Of a stretch of DNA of 64,000 bases, positions 9,102 through 18,243 are shown one piece after another. Made by a program: the position numbers and the translations under genes. Location of the stretch: positions 3,534,001-3,598,000 of the forward strand of contig NZ_CP097289.1 of the NCBI RefSeq assembly GCF_023498005.1, read 5' to 3'. Under the pieces are notes generated by a model. It did no database searches. It was not told where the DNA came from and saw only the letters and a list, made by a program, of their open reading frames with translations. This DNA comes from Streptomyces durmitorensis. Its GTDB lineage: Bacteria; Actinomycetota; Actinomycetes; Streptomycetales; Streptomycetaceae. Position 1 is the stretch's first letter. Each line of letters starts with the position of its first letter.

Positions 9102-12100
9102 TCACTCCACGACCTGCCGGCCCTCCGGCCGCGCGCTGCACGAGGCGCGGAAGGCGCAGTGCGTGCAGTGCTGGCCCGTGGTGGGAGAGAAGCGTTCGTC
9201 GAGGACCTTGCCCGCCGCGGTGGCGAGCAGGTCGCCCACCCACTCCCCGGAGAGCGGCTCCTGGGCCTGCACCTTGGGGAGGGTCTCGCCGCCGTCCTTC
9301 TTGGCGGCGCCCTGGCGCAGCTGCACCAGTTCCGCGCCGCCCGCCTCCGGACGCACGCCTTCGAAGGCGTCGTCGACCGCGCCCTCGCGGAGGGCGAGTT
9401 GATAGACGGCGAGCTGCGGGTGGCGGGCCACTTCGGCGGCGGTGGGGGTCTGTTTGCCGGTCTTGAAGTCGACTACGTAGGCACGGCCTTGCGCGTCCTG
9501 CTCGACGCGGTCCATGGAGCCGCGTACGCGGACTTCGTAGGGCCCCGCTTCGAGGGTCACGTCGAAGTCGTGCTCGGTGCTGACGGGGGTGCGGCTCGCG
9601 CGGTCCGTCACGTGCCACTGGAGGAAGCGTTCGAGCGCCACGCGCGCGTGCCCCTTCTCCTGCTCCGACTTCCAGGGCGCGTCGAAGGCCAGCGCGTCCC
9701 AGACGGAGTCGAGGCGCTCCATGAGGACGGCGAGGTCGGCGGGTGTCGTGCCGGACGCGACCTCGTCGGCCAGGACGTGCACCACGTTGCCGAAGCCCTG
9801 GGCGGCGGTCGCGGGGGCGTCCGCCTTCACCTCGCGGCCCAGGAACCACTGGAGGGAACAGGTGTTGGCGAGCTGGTCCAGGGCGCTTCCGGAGAGGACG
9901 ACGGGCTTGTCCCGGTCCCGCAGGGGGACTTCGCTCGCCGTCGGCTCGTACATGCCCCACCAGCGGTACGGGTGCGCCGAGGGCACAAGGGGGCGCCCGT
10001 CGGCGTCGCTCAGCGCGGCGAGCCGGGCGAGGCGGTGGGCCGCCGCCTCGCGCAGGGGCTCCGAGACGCGGGGGTCGACGGTGGTGGAGCGCAGCTCGGC
10101 GACGAGCGCGGCGACGGACAGGGGGCGGCGCGGGCGGCCCGTTATGTCCTTGGGCTCGACGCCGAGTTCGGTGAGGAAGCGGGAGGGCTGGTCTCCGTCG
10201 TCCGCGGGCGCCTTGACTGCGGTGACGACGAGGCGTTCACGCGCGCGCGTGGCGGCCACGTAGAACAACCGGCGCTCTTCGGAGAGGAGCGCTCCGGGGG
10301 TGAGGGGCTCGGCGAGGCCGTCGCTTCCGATGCGGTCGGCCTCCAGGAGGGAGCCGCGGCGGCGCAGGTCGGGCCAGAGGCCTTCCTGGACGCCCGCGAC
10401 CACCACGAGCCGCCACTCGCGGCCCTTGGAACGGTGCGCCGTCATCAGGCGTACGGCTTCGGGGCGTACCGCCCTGCGCGTGAGGGTGTCCGCGGCGATG
10501 TCCTGCGCCTCGGTCTCCTCAAGGAAGTTGAGGGCGCCGCGCCCGCCGGTGCGCTCCTCAGCGCGGGAGGCGTACGCGAACAGGGCGCAGACCGCGTCGA
10601 GATCCCGGTCCGCGTTGCGCCCGGCGGCGCCGCCGCGGCGTGCGGTCCGCTCAAGGCGGCGCGGCCACGGTGTGCCGTCCCACAGCTCCCAGAGCGCCTC
10701 CTCGGCGGTGCCGCCGCCCGCGAGCCGCTCACGGGCCTTGCGGAGCAGCGCACCGAGCCGCTGGGCACCACGCGCGTACGCGGGATCGTGCGCGACGAGC
10801 CGCTCCGGCTCGGCGAGCGCGCGGGCAAGGAGCTCGTCGGAGGGCGGCGGAAGATGGTTCCCCGCGGCACGCTCCTCCGCACGCAGGGCCCGGCCGAGGC
10901 GACGGAGGTCGGCGGCGTCCATGCCGGCCAGGGGTGAGGTGAGGAGGGTCAGGGCGGTCTCGGTGTCGAGCCAGGTGGAGGAGGCGGCCGGAGGTTCGGG
11001 GGCGGCATCGGCCTCAGGACCGGGACCAGCCCCGGGATCAGCACCGGGTTCAGCCCCAACACCGGGATCAGCACCGGCACCAGGATCGACATCGGCATCA
11101 GCACCGGCACCGACATCGGCACCGGCATCGGCATCGGCATCGGCATCGGCATCGAGGCCAGGATCAGCCTCAGCCCCCAGCTCCGCCTCCCCTCCAGCTC
11201 CTCCGGCCCCTCCGGCCCCTCCAGCCCCTCCAGCTCCTCCAGCTCCTCCAGCTCCTCCAGCAGGCGACGGCTGATCGACCACCCCCATGGCCACCGCCCG
11301 CAGCGCAGTGAGCAGCGGCGTGACCGCCGGCTCGTGGCGCAGGGCGATGTCGTCGCCGTCGATGTCCAGGGGCACGCCCGCCGCGGTGAGGCTGCGGCGG
11401 ACCGCCGGGATCGTGTGGGCCCCCGCGCGGACCAGGACCGCCATCTCGCCCCAGGGGACCCCGTCCTCCAGATGCGCGCGGCGCAGGATGTCCGCGATGT
11501 TGTCGAGCTCGGCGCCGGACGTCGGGTACGTGTACGCCTCGACGCGGCCGCCGTCCCTGACCGCCGTCAGGTCCCGGTGGGCCCGCACCTTCTCCGCGGG
11601 CAGCCTGGTCAGCGGCATGCGCCGGGTCAGCAGGCGCGTGGCCGCCAGGAGGCCGGATCCCGATCTGCGGGACGTCGTCAGGACCTCCACCGGCGCCGCT
11701 GTGCCGTCCGTGCGCGGGAAGTCGTCGGGGAACTCCAGGATGCCGTTCACGTCGGCGCCCCGGAAGGTGTAGATCGACTGGTCCGGGTCGCCGAACGCGA
11801 CGAGGGAGCGTCCGCCCCCGGCCAGTGCGTGCAACAGCCTCACCTGCGCGGGATCCGTGTCCTGATACTCGTCCACGAACACCGCGTCGTACTGCGCGCC
11901 GAGCGCCCGCGCGACCTCGGGGCGCCGCGCGAGCAGCACCGCGCGGTGCACGAGTTCCGCGTAGTCGAGCACTCCCTGCATGTCGAGCACGTCCAGGTAC
12001 TCCGCGAGGAACGCCGCCGCCGCGCCCCAGTCCGGGCGCCCCGCGCGGCGGGCGAAGGCGTCCAGGGCGTCGGGGCCGAGGCCCAGCTCACGGCTGCGGG

Positions 12101-12680
12101 CGAGGACCGCGCGCACTTCGTCGGCGAAGCCCCGCGTCGTCAGGCAGGCGCGCAGCTCGTCCGGCCAGCGGACGTGGGAGCGCCCCTCGCCCGCCAGGTC
12201 GATCTGGCCCGCGAGGAGCTCCCGTACAGCCACGTCCTGCTCGGGACCCGAGAGGAGCCGGAGCGGCTCGACGAACAGGTCCGCGTCCTGGTGGGCGCGG
12301 ATGAGGGCGTAACAGAAGGAGTGGAAGGTCGTCGCCTGCGGTGCGTTGGCCGCTCCTATGCGCAGCGCCATGCGGTCGCGCAGCTCCACCGCGGCCTTGC
12401 GGCTGAAGGTGAGGACAAGGACCCGCTCCGGCTCCGTGCCCTTCGCGATCCGCGCGGCGACGGACTCCACGAGGGTCGTCGTCTTGCCCGTGCCGGGTCC
12501 CGCCAGGACGAGCAGCGGCCCTCCGGGGTGGTCAACCACCGCACGCTGCCGTGCGTCAAGACGAGGGGGGTCCACGTGGACCGGCGGTGTACGCACCAGT
12601 CGATAGGCGCCCTGGGCCCCCTGTCGCACCTGGCGGTGCGACGGGTGCCGGGTGTGCCGGGCGGAAGAAGTGGAGCTCAC
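9102..12680 (-). CDS. adnA: AdnA-like subunit of the AdnAB helicase-nuclease
   Basis: Partner of AdnB in DNA end resection; 1192 residues from a GTG start. The UvrD-like motor has Walker A AGPGTGKT (residues 60-67), FSRKAAVEL, TTFHSFCYAL, VDEYQDTD, GDPDQSIYTFRGA and VAATRARERL, all apparently intact. The C-terminal RecB-like nuclease shows RGSMDRVEQ, YVVDFKTGKQ near residue 1070 and QLAVYQLAL, with four cysteines (ANTC near 937 and C-x2-C-x5-C near 1172-1182) placed as in Fe-S AddB/AdnA nucleases. The motor contains an unusual low-complexity insertion (about residues 472-572). The cysteines distinguish this subunit as AdnA. Confidence 0.9.
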   Translation of the reverse strand: MSSTSSARHTRHPSHRQVRQGAQGAYRLVRTPPVHVDPPRLDARQRAVVDHPGGPLLVLAGPGTGKTTTLVESVAARIAKGTEPERVLVLTFSRKAAVELRDRMALRIGAANAPQATTFHSFCYALIRAHQDADLFVEPLRLLSGPEQDVAVRELLAGQIDLAGEGRSHVRWPDELRACLTTRGFADEVRAVLARSRELGLGPDALDAFARRAGRPDWGAAAAFLAEYLDVLDMQGVLDYAELVHRAVLLARRPEVARALGAQYDAVFVDEYQDTDPAQVRLLHALAGGGRSLVAFGDPDQSIYTFRGADVNGILEFPDDFPRTDGTAAPVEVLTTSRRSGSGLLAATRLLTRRMPLTRLPAEKVRAHRDLTAVRDGGRVEAYTYPTSGAELDNIADILRRAHLEDGVPWGEMAVLVRAGAHTIPAVRRSLTAAGVPLDIDGDDIALRHEPAVTPLLTALRAVAMGVVDQPSPAGGAGGAGGAGGAGGAGGAGGAGGEAELGAEADPGLDADADADADAGADVGAGADADVDPGAGADPGVGAEPGADPGAGPGPEADAAPEPPAASSTWLDTETALTLLTSPLAGMDAADLRRLGRALRAEERAAGNHLPPPSDELLARALAEPERLVAHDPAYARGAQRLGALLRKARERLAGGGTAEEALWELWDGTPWPRRLERTARRGGAAGRNADRDLDAVCALFAYASRAEERTGGRGALNFLEETEAQDIAADTLTRRAVRPEAVRLMTAHRSKGREWRLVVVAGVQEGLWPDLRRRGSLLEADRIGSDGLAEPLTPGALLSEERRLFYVAATRARERLVVTAVKAPADDGDQPSRFLTELGVEPKDITGRPRRPLSVAALVAELRSTTVDPRVSEPLREAAAHRLARLAALSDADGRPLVPSAHPYRWWGMYEPTASEVPLRDRDKPVVLSGSALDQLANTCSLQWFLGREVKADAPATAAQGFGNVVHVLADEVASGTTPADLAVLMERLDSVWDALAFDAPWKSEQEKGHARVALERFLQWHVTDRASRTPVSTEHDFDVTLEAGPYEVRVRGSMDRVEQDAQGRAYVVDFKTGKQTPTAAEVARHPQLAVYQLALREGAVDDAFEGVRPEAGGAELVQLRQGAAKKDGGETLPKVQAQEPLSGEWVGDLLATAAGKVLDERFSPTTGQHCTHCAFRASCSARPEGRQVVE
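10965..11272. repeat. simple-sequence expansion inside adnA
   Basis: Two adjacent coding microsatellites. A run of nine-base GGA-type units gives (GlyGlyAla)n, and a run of six-base units gives (Asp-Ala)n followed by Gly/Asp/Pro-rich near-repeats. They encode about 100 residues between two conserved parts of the helicase motor and keep the frame open. Confidence 0.85.
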
Positions 12681-12860
12681 GTGGGTCGCCGGTCCTGGTG
12701 GGTGTACGTGGTGAAAAACGGCTGCGCGATGGCTGCGGGGTGAGAGAGCGGGGTGAGAGAAATGCGTGCTGTCGACGCTACGCCAGCGGGCGTGCGGGAC
12801 GTGTGGCTTCCCCCGTACGGGCCACCGGCCCCCCGCGACGCCGCGGGATGGCCGAAGCTG

Positions 12861-13490
12861 TCAGGTGTGAGCCCCCGGAGCCTGCGGACGAGGAGCCTGC
12901 GGACGAGCGGCACCGCCGCTTCCCATCGCGCCGCCACGCACCGCGTCGCCACGCACCGCGTCGCCACCGCCCCGACGCGAACCCGCGTCGCCGCCCCCGC
13001 GCGAACCCGCGCCGCCGCCCCGACGCGAAGCCGCGCCGCCGCCCCCGCGCGAAGCCGCGCCGTCACCGCCGCGCGAACCCGCACCGCCGCCCCCGCGCGG
13101 ATCACCGCCTTCGCCCTCACCCGGATGAGCGCCGTCCCAGCGCGCCCGACGCATGTCGAGGCGCGGCACATGGCCCTCGGACGCACGGCCCGCCTCGCGC
13201 AGCGGCGTGCCCTCCGCGCGGTAGTGGCCGAGCGCCCGCAGCTCGTGGCCCGGCAGCAGCCGGCCGTCCGCGCGCACCACGCGCCACCACGGAACCGCGT
13301 CCCCGTAGAGGGCCATCACCCGGCCGACCTGCCGGGGTCCGCCCTCCTCCAGCCACTCCGCGACGTCCCCGTACGTCATCACCCGACCCGGAGGGATCAG
13401 CTCCGCGACCTCGAAGACCCGCTCGGCGTACTCCGGGTACGCAGAGAGACCTTGCTCCGGTGGGGTGTCAGCTCCGCTCTCCTCGCTCAT
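12861..13490 (-). CDS. alkyltransferase-like (ATL) DNA repair protein with Gly/Arg-rich tail
   Basis: Homologue of the DNA-binding domain of O6-methylguanine methyltransferase; 209 residues. ATL proteins bind O6-alkylguanine without repairing it and hand the lesion to nucleotide excision repair. The helix-turn-helix region is TYGDVAEWLEEGGPRQVGRVM, with Tyr40 and the expected Arg finger near 54. The reactive Cys of MGMT is replaced by Trp68 in PWWRVV (family form PWHRVV). About 90 further residues are a repetitive tail of RGGG, GSRGG and ASR units, longer than usual in the family. The ATG follows AGGA by about nine bases. Mycobacterium has an MGMT-like gene at the same place near adnA. Confidence 0.88.
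   Translation of the reverse strand: MSEESGADTPPEQGLSAYPEYAERVFEVAELIPPGRVMTYGDVAEWLEEGGPRQVGRVMALYGDAVPWWRVVRADGRLLPGHELRALGHYRAEGTPLREAGRASEGHVPRLDMRRARWDGAHPGEGEGGDPRGGGGAGSRGGDGAASRGGGGAASRRGGGAGSRGGGDAGSRRGGGDAVRGDAVRGGAMGSGGAARPQAPRPQAPGAHT
12890..13110. repeat. degenerate GC-rich tandem repeat coding the ATL tail
   Basis: Roughly 21-base units of the form GCGAAnCCGCGnCGCCGCCCC repeat about eight times with drift, encoding the SRGGGGA-like tail. Confidence 0.7.
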
Positions 13491-13690
13491 CCGCACCATC
13501 CTGCCGTACCCCACCGACACAGTGACGGGCCCGCGACAGAGTGTGCGGTACGAGACAAACTGGAGCTCGGTGAACACTTTGCGCCCCCGCATTGCACCCT
13601 GATGCCCCCCTCTGTCGGTGCGGCATGCCACCATCGTGCGGGCGGTGACTGGTGATACGAGATCAAGAAGAGGCGACGGAGCAGCAGGAT

Positions 13691-16486
13691 GTGCACCCCG
13701 ATGAGTCGGCGGGCACCCCTGCGGCCGAGGCGCACCCGGACACCGGTGGGCACTCCCTGAAGAAGCACGAGAAGTTCGAGAAGTCCGGCAAGGACGAGGA
13801 CGGTCGGCCCGGAGCCGAGCAGGACACCGGCGCCTCCCTCGTCCGGGACGACTGCGCCGACGACGAGGGAGCCCACACCGACCGCGTCGCCGGTGACGAA
13901 CCGCTGCTCGCCGCGCGCGTGCACCGTCCCTCGGACCTGATGCGGCTGCTCGTCGGCATCCTCGGGATCGTCATCGTCCTCGCCATCGCCGCGTTCGCAC
14001 ACGGCACGACATCAGGTCTCGCCCAGGACATCGACAAGGGCACCGACCAGGCGCCCGACCTCCTGATCAAGTTCGCGGGCCTCACCGCGAGCATCGGCGT
14101 CCTGCTCGTCCCCGTCGCGTTCGCCATCGAACGCCTGGTCAAGCGGGACGGACTGCGCATCGCCGACGGCGTCCTCGCGGCCGTCCTCGCGCACGGCGTG
14201 ACGCTCGCCACCGACCTCTGGGTCGCCAAGGCCGCACCGGACTCCATCCAGGAGGTGCTGACCCGGCCCTCGCCAGGCGATCTGCACGCGCTCACCGACC
14301 CGGTGCACGGCTATCTCGCGCCCGTCATCGCGTACATGACCGCCGTCGGGATGTCCCGAAGACCACGCTGGCGCGTGGTGCTGTGGGTGGTGCTGCTGCT
14401 CGACGCCTTCACCATGCTCGTCACCGGCTACACGACGCCGTTCTCGATCATCCTCACGGTCCTGCTCGGCTGGAGCGTGGCCTACGGAACGCTCTACGCA
14501 GTCGGCTCGCCGAACGTCCGGCCCACCGGCCAGACGCTCCTCGCCGGTCTGCGGCACGTCGGCTTCCACCCCGTGAGCGCGGCCCGCGAGGAGTCCACCG
14601 ACAGCGAGCACGACCGGGGCCGCCGCTACTTCGTCACGCTTGAGGACGGCCCGCCCCTGGACGTCACGGTCATCGACCGCGAGCAACAGGCGCAGGGCTT
14701 CTTCTACCGCGTGTGGCGCAGGCTCACGCTGCGCGGCATCACCCAGCGCCGCAGCCTGCAATCGCTGCGCCAGGCCCTGGAGCAGGAGGCACTCCTCGCG
14801 TACGCGGCGATCGCGGCCGGGGCCAACGCCCCCAAGCTGATCGCCACCTCCGAGCTCGGCCCCGACGCGGTGATCCTCGTCTACGAGCACACGGGCGGCC
14901 GCACCCTGGACTCCCTGCCGGACGACGTCATCACCGATGAGCTGCTGTGCGACACCTGGCGGCAGGTGCAGGCGCTCCAGTCGCGGCGGATCGCCCACCG
15001 CAGGCTCGCCGGCGACGCGATTTTGGTGGATCGTTCCGGCACGGTGATCCTGACCGATCTGCGGGGCGGCGAGATCGCCGCGGGCGACCTGGTCCTGCGG
15101 ATGGACATCGCCCAGCTCCTGACCGCCTTCGGCCTGCGCGTGGGCGCCGAGCGCGCGGTCGCGACCGCGGTGGACGTACTCGGCCCCGACTCGGTCGCCG
15201 ACTGTCTGCCGCTGCTCCAGCCCATCGCCCTGACCCGCTCCACCCGCGGCACCCTGCGCAAGCTCGCCAGGGAGCGGTCGCAGCGCGAGCGCGAGGCGGT
15301 TCTCGATGCGTCCCGCAAGGACAAGCTGGCCCGCGCGGCAGAGGCGGACGCGACCGCGGCGGCGGAAGCGGCGGAGACGGTCGACGGCACCAAGGGCCCC
15401 GACCGCAAGACCGTGCGCGCGGAGAAGCAGGCCGAGAAGCAGGCCATAGACGTGGCGCTCGACCAGGCCCGGGAGGAGGACCTGCTCACCCAGATCCGCC
15501 ACCAGGTGCTGCTCATCCGTCCGCAGGCGCCCGTCGAGCCCGCCCAGCTGGAGCGGATCAGGCCGCGCACGCTGATCAGCTTCATCGCCGGTGCCATCGG
15601 CGCGTACTTCCTGCTCTCGCAGCTCACCCACGTCGACTTCAACACGATCATCGGCGAGGCCGAGTGGGGCTGGGTCCTGGTGGCCGTGGCGTGCTCGGCG
15701 CTGAGCTACTTCGCTGCGGCGATGAGCCTGCTCGGCTTCGTGCCGGAGCGTGTGCCGTTCCTGCGGGCGGTGCAGGCGCAGGTCGCCGGTTCGTTCGTGA
15801 AGATCGTGGCGCCCGCCGCGGTGGGCGGTGTCGCGCTCAACACGCGCTTCCTGCAGCGCTCCGGGGTGCGCTCCGGCCTCGCGGTGGCGAGCGTCGGCGC
15901 CTCGCAGCTGTTCGGGCTGGGCTCGCACATCATGCTGCTGATGATCTTCGGTTATGTGACGGGCACGGAGAAGACGCCGTCCCTGTCGCCGTCCCGCACC
16001 GTCATCGCCGGTCTGCTCTCGGTCGCCGTGCTCGTGCTCGTGGTGACCGCGATCCCGTTCCTGCGGAAGTTCGTGGTCACGCGCGTGCGCTCGCTGTTCG
16101 CGGGCGTCGTGCCGCGCATGCTCGACGTACTGCAGCGCCCGCAGAAGCTGCTCACCGGCATCGGCGGCATGCTGCTCCTGACCCTGTTGTTCGTGCTCTG
16201 CCTCGACGCCTCCGTACGGGCCTTCAGCACCACGGAGATGAAGCCGCTGACCCTGGCCAGCGTGGCCGTGGTCTTCCTCGCGGGCAACGCCCTCGGCTCG
16301 GCGGCGCCCACCCCCGGCGGCATCGGGGCGGTCGAGGCGACGCTCACCCTCGGACTGGTCGCGGTGGGCGTGCCCAAGGACGTGGCGGCACCCGCGGTGC
16401 TTCTGTACCGGCTGCTCACGCTGTGGCTGCCGGTGCTTCCGGGGTGGCTGTTCTTCAACCACCTGACGAGGAAGGGCCTTCTCTAG
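13691..16486 (+). CDS. flippase-like (PF03706/YbhN) membrane protein with embedded kinase-like domain
   Basis: About 931 residues. An acidic hydrophilic N-terminus (~75) is followed by about six membrane segments (about 80-280). Next comes a cytosolic domain (about 310-550) with kinase-like features: VTVIDREQ, LEQEALLAYAA, AVILVYEHTGGRTL, HRRLAGDAILVD near 436 and TDLRGGE. A charged Ala/Glu/Lys coiled-coil-like linker leads to a second membrane block (about 630-931) typical of lysylphosphatidylglycerol synthase TM/YbhN flippases (SFVKIVAPAAVGG, TPGGIGAVEATLTLGL). The HRD aspartate is Arg, so the kinase-like part is probably inactive. A GTG at 13652 is an alternative start; I prefer the one after GGAG. 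Substrate unknown, lipid transport inferred. Confidence 0.82.
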   Translation: MHPDESAGTPAAEAHPDTGGHSLKKHEKFEKSGKDEDGRPGAEQDTGASLVRDDCADDEGAHTDRVAGDEPLLAARVHRPSDLMRLLVGILGIVIVLAIAAFAHGTTSGLAQDIDKGTDQAPDLLIKFAGLTASIGVLLVPVAFAIERLVKRDGLRIADGVLAAVLAHGVTLATDLWVAKAAPDSIQEVLTRPSPGDLHALTDPVHGYLAPVIAYMTAVGMSRRPRWRVVLWVVLLLDAFTMLVTGYTTPFSIILTVLLGWSVAYGTLYAVGSPNVRPTGQTLLAGLRHVGFHPVSAAREESTDSEHDRGRRYFVTLEDGPPLDVTVIDREQQAQGFFYRVWRRLTLRGITQRRSLQSLRQALEQEALLAYAAIAAGANAPKLIATSELGPDAVILVYEHTGGRTLDSLPDDVITDELLCDTWRQVQALQSRRIAHRRLAGDAILVDRSGTVILTDLRGGEIAAGDLVLRMDIAQLLTAFGLRVGAERAVATAVDVLGPDSVADCLPLLQPIALTRSTRGTLRKLARERSQREREAVLDASRKDKLARAAEADATAAAEAAETVDGTKGPDRKTVRAEKQAEKQAIDVALDQAREEDLLTQIRHQVLLIRPQAPVEPAQLERIRPRTLISFIAGAIGAYFLLSQLTHVDFNTIIGEAEWGWVLVAVACSALSYFAAAMSLLGFVPERVPFLRAVQAQVAGSFVKIVAPAAVGGVALNTRFLQRSGVRSGLAVASVGASQLFGLGSHIMLLMIFGYVTGTEKTPSLSPSRTVIAGLLSVAVLVLVVTAIPFLRKFVVTRVRSLFAGVVPRMLDVLQRPQKLLTGIGGMLLLTLLFVLCLDASVRAFSTTEMKPLTLASVAVVFLAGNALGSAAPTPGGIGAVEATLTLGLVAVGVPKDVAAPAVLLYRLLTLWLPVLPGWLFFNHLTRKGLL

Positions 16487-16535
16487 GAGGAAGGGCCTTC
16501 TCTAGGAGGAGGAAGGGCCTTCTCCTAGGAGAAGG
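16470..16535. repeat. three tandem GGAAGGGCCTTCTC units ending in an 18-bp palindrome
   Basis: The unit GGAAGGGCCTTCTC occurs at 16470, 16489 and 16511. The first copy is the end of the flippase gene including its TAG stop, which is repeated in the second copy. The last copy forms the perfect palindrome CCTTCTCCTAGGAGAAGG (16518-16535), which could act as a terminator or operator between the two genes. Confidence 0.75.
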
Positions 16536-16600
16536 ACGCCGGTCCACGGAAGGCCGAAGCAGCCGTGCGCCCCGTCTGCGCCCCCCGCAGGATGGGGAGC

Positions 16601-18154
16601 ATGCCCAACCTCAAGGCGCGTGCCGCCGCCACCGTCGTCCTGCTGTCTGCGACCCTCGCGGCCTGCGGCGGTGACGGCTCCAAGGACTCCGAGGCCTCCA
16701 AGGACACCGACCTGTCGGCCCAGGAGCTGAGCTGGAAGGACTGCCCCGCGCCCGCCGCCTCCGAGGGCGGCGGTGAGGCCCCGTCCCCGCTGCCCGGCGG
16801 CGCCGAGTGGCAGTGCGCCACCATGAAGGCCCCTCTCGACTGGGACAAGCCCAAGGGGGACACCCTCGACATCGCCCTGATCCGCGCCGCGGCGAGCGGC
16901 GAGAAGGACCGGCGGATCGGCTCGCTCGTCTTCAACTTCGGCGGCCCCGGCGGCTCGGGCGTCACCACGCTGCCCGCCTTCGGAGAGGACTACGCCAAGC
17001 TGCGCACCCGCTACGACCTGGTGAGCTTCGACCCCCGGGGCGTCGGCCGCAGCGCGGGCGTGGAATGCGAGGACGACGAACAGCTCGACGCGTACTTCCA
17101 GGAGGACTCCACACCCGACGACGACGCCGAGCGGAAGAAGCTCGTCGACAACGTGAAGAGCTTCAACGGAGCCTGCGAGGAGAACTCCGGCGAGGTGCTC
17201 CCCCACGTGCGCACCACCGACGCGGCCCGCGACATGGACCTGATGCGCCAGGTGCTCGGCGACGACAAGCTGCACTACTTCGGCATCTCGTACGGCACCG
17301 AACTCGGCGGCGTCTACGCGCACTTGTTCCCCAGGAAGGTGGGCCGGGCCGTCTTCGACGCGGTCGTCGACCCCACCGAGACGGCGGAACAGGGCTCGCT
17401 CGGCCAGGCCGAGGGCTTCCAGCTCGCGCTCGACAACTACGCCAAGGACTGCACGTCGAAGGTCGACGACTGCCCCGTCGGCGACACCGAACAGGACGTC
17501 AAGGACAAGATCGCGGGGCTGCTCGAGGACCTGGACTCCAAGCCGCTGCCCGCGCTGCCCCCGCGCAAGCTGACGCAGACCGCCGCCACGAACGGCATCG
17601 CGCAGTCGCTGTACTCCAAGGACTTCTGGCCGTACCTCACCGAGGGCCTGGACCAGGCGTACGACGGCGACGGCAGGATCCTGATGACGCTCTCGGACTC
17701 CATGAACGGCCGCAACGAAGACGGTACGTACAGCAACATCCAGGCCGCCAACATCTCCATCAACTGCGCGGACGACAAGGCGCGCTACACGCCGGAGTAC
17801 GTCGAGAAGAAGCTCCCCGGCTTCCGTGAGGCGTCGCCGCTGTTCGGCGACTATCTGGCGTGGGGCATGGTCGGCTGCACCGACTGGGCGGTGGACGGCG
17901 CCGCCGAGCACCCGGACGTCAGCGCGCCGGACGCGGCGCCCATCGTCGTCATCGGCAACACGGGCGACCCGGCCACGCCGTACGAGGGTGCCAAGAAGAT
18001 GGCGCAGGCGCTGGGCAAGGGCGTCGGGGTCGAGCTGACGTACAAGGGCCAGGGGCACGGGGCGTACGACAGCAAGAACAAGTGCGTGCGTGGCGCGGTG
18101 AACGGCTATCTGCTCGACGGCACGGTGCCCAAGGAGGGCACGGTCTGCTCGTGA
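16601..18154 (+). CDS. secreted tripeptidyl-aminopeptidase-like lipoprotein (alpha/beta hydrolase, S33)
   Basis: Lipoprotein serine peptidase of 517 residues, related to the Streptomyces SlpD/SlpE and tripeptidyl aminopeptidase group that trims N-terminal tripeptides outside the cell. Signal peptide with lipobox LAAC in the first 22 residues, oxyanion segment FNFGGPGGSG, nucleophile elbow GISYGTELGG, catalytic Asp in GNTGDPATPYEGA and His in GQGHGAYDSKNKC near the C-terminus. The Cys pair around the end fits the family's C-terminal TAP-like domain. The ATG chosen places the signal peptide first; the frame is open to 16565. It is followed after 89 bases by a paralogue. Confidence 0.9.
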   Translation: MPNLKARAAATVVLLSATLAACGGDGSKDSEASKDTDLSAQELSWKDCPAPAASEGGGEAPSPLPGGAEWQCATMKAPLDWDKPKGDTLDIALIRAAASGEKDRRIGSLVFNFGGPGGSGVTTLPAFGEDYAKLRTRYDLVSFDPRGVGRSAGVECEDDEQLDAYFQEDSTPDDDAERKKLVDNVKSFNGACEENSGEVLPHVRTTDAARDMDLMRQVLGDDKLHYFGISYGTELGGVYAHLFPRKVGRAVFDAVVDPTETAEQGSLGQAEGFQLALDNYAKDCTSKVDDCPVGDTEQDVKDKIAGLLEDLDSKPLPALPPRKLTQTAATNGIAQSLYSKDFWPYLTEGLDQAYDGDGRILMTLSDSMNGRNEDGTYSNIQAANISINCADDKARYTPEYVEKKLPGFREASPLFGDYLAWGMVGCTDWAVDGAAEHPDVSAPDAAPIVVIGNTGDPATPYEGAKKMAQALGKGVGVELTYKGQGHGAYDSKNKCVRGAVNGYLLDGTVPKEGTVCS

Positions 18155-18243
18155 GGACAGCGGGGCCACACGGGCCCCCGAGCTCCTTGTCAGTGGCCGT
18201 GCCTACTATGGCTGGACTGTCTTGACGAGGGGGGAAGCGCTCG

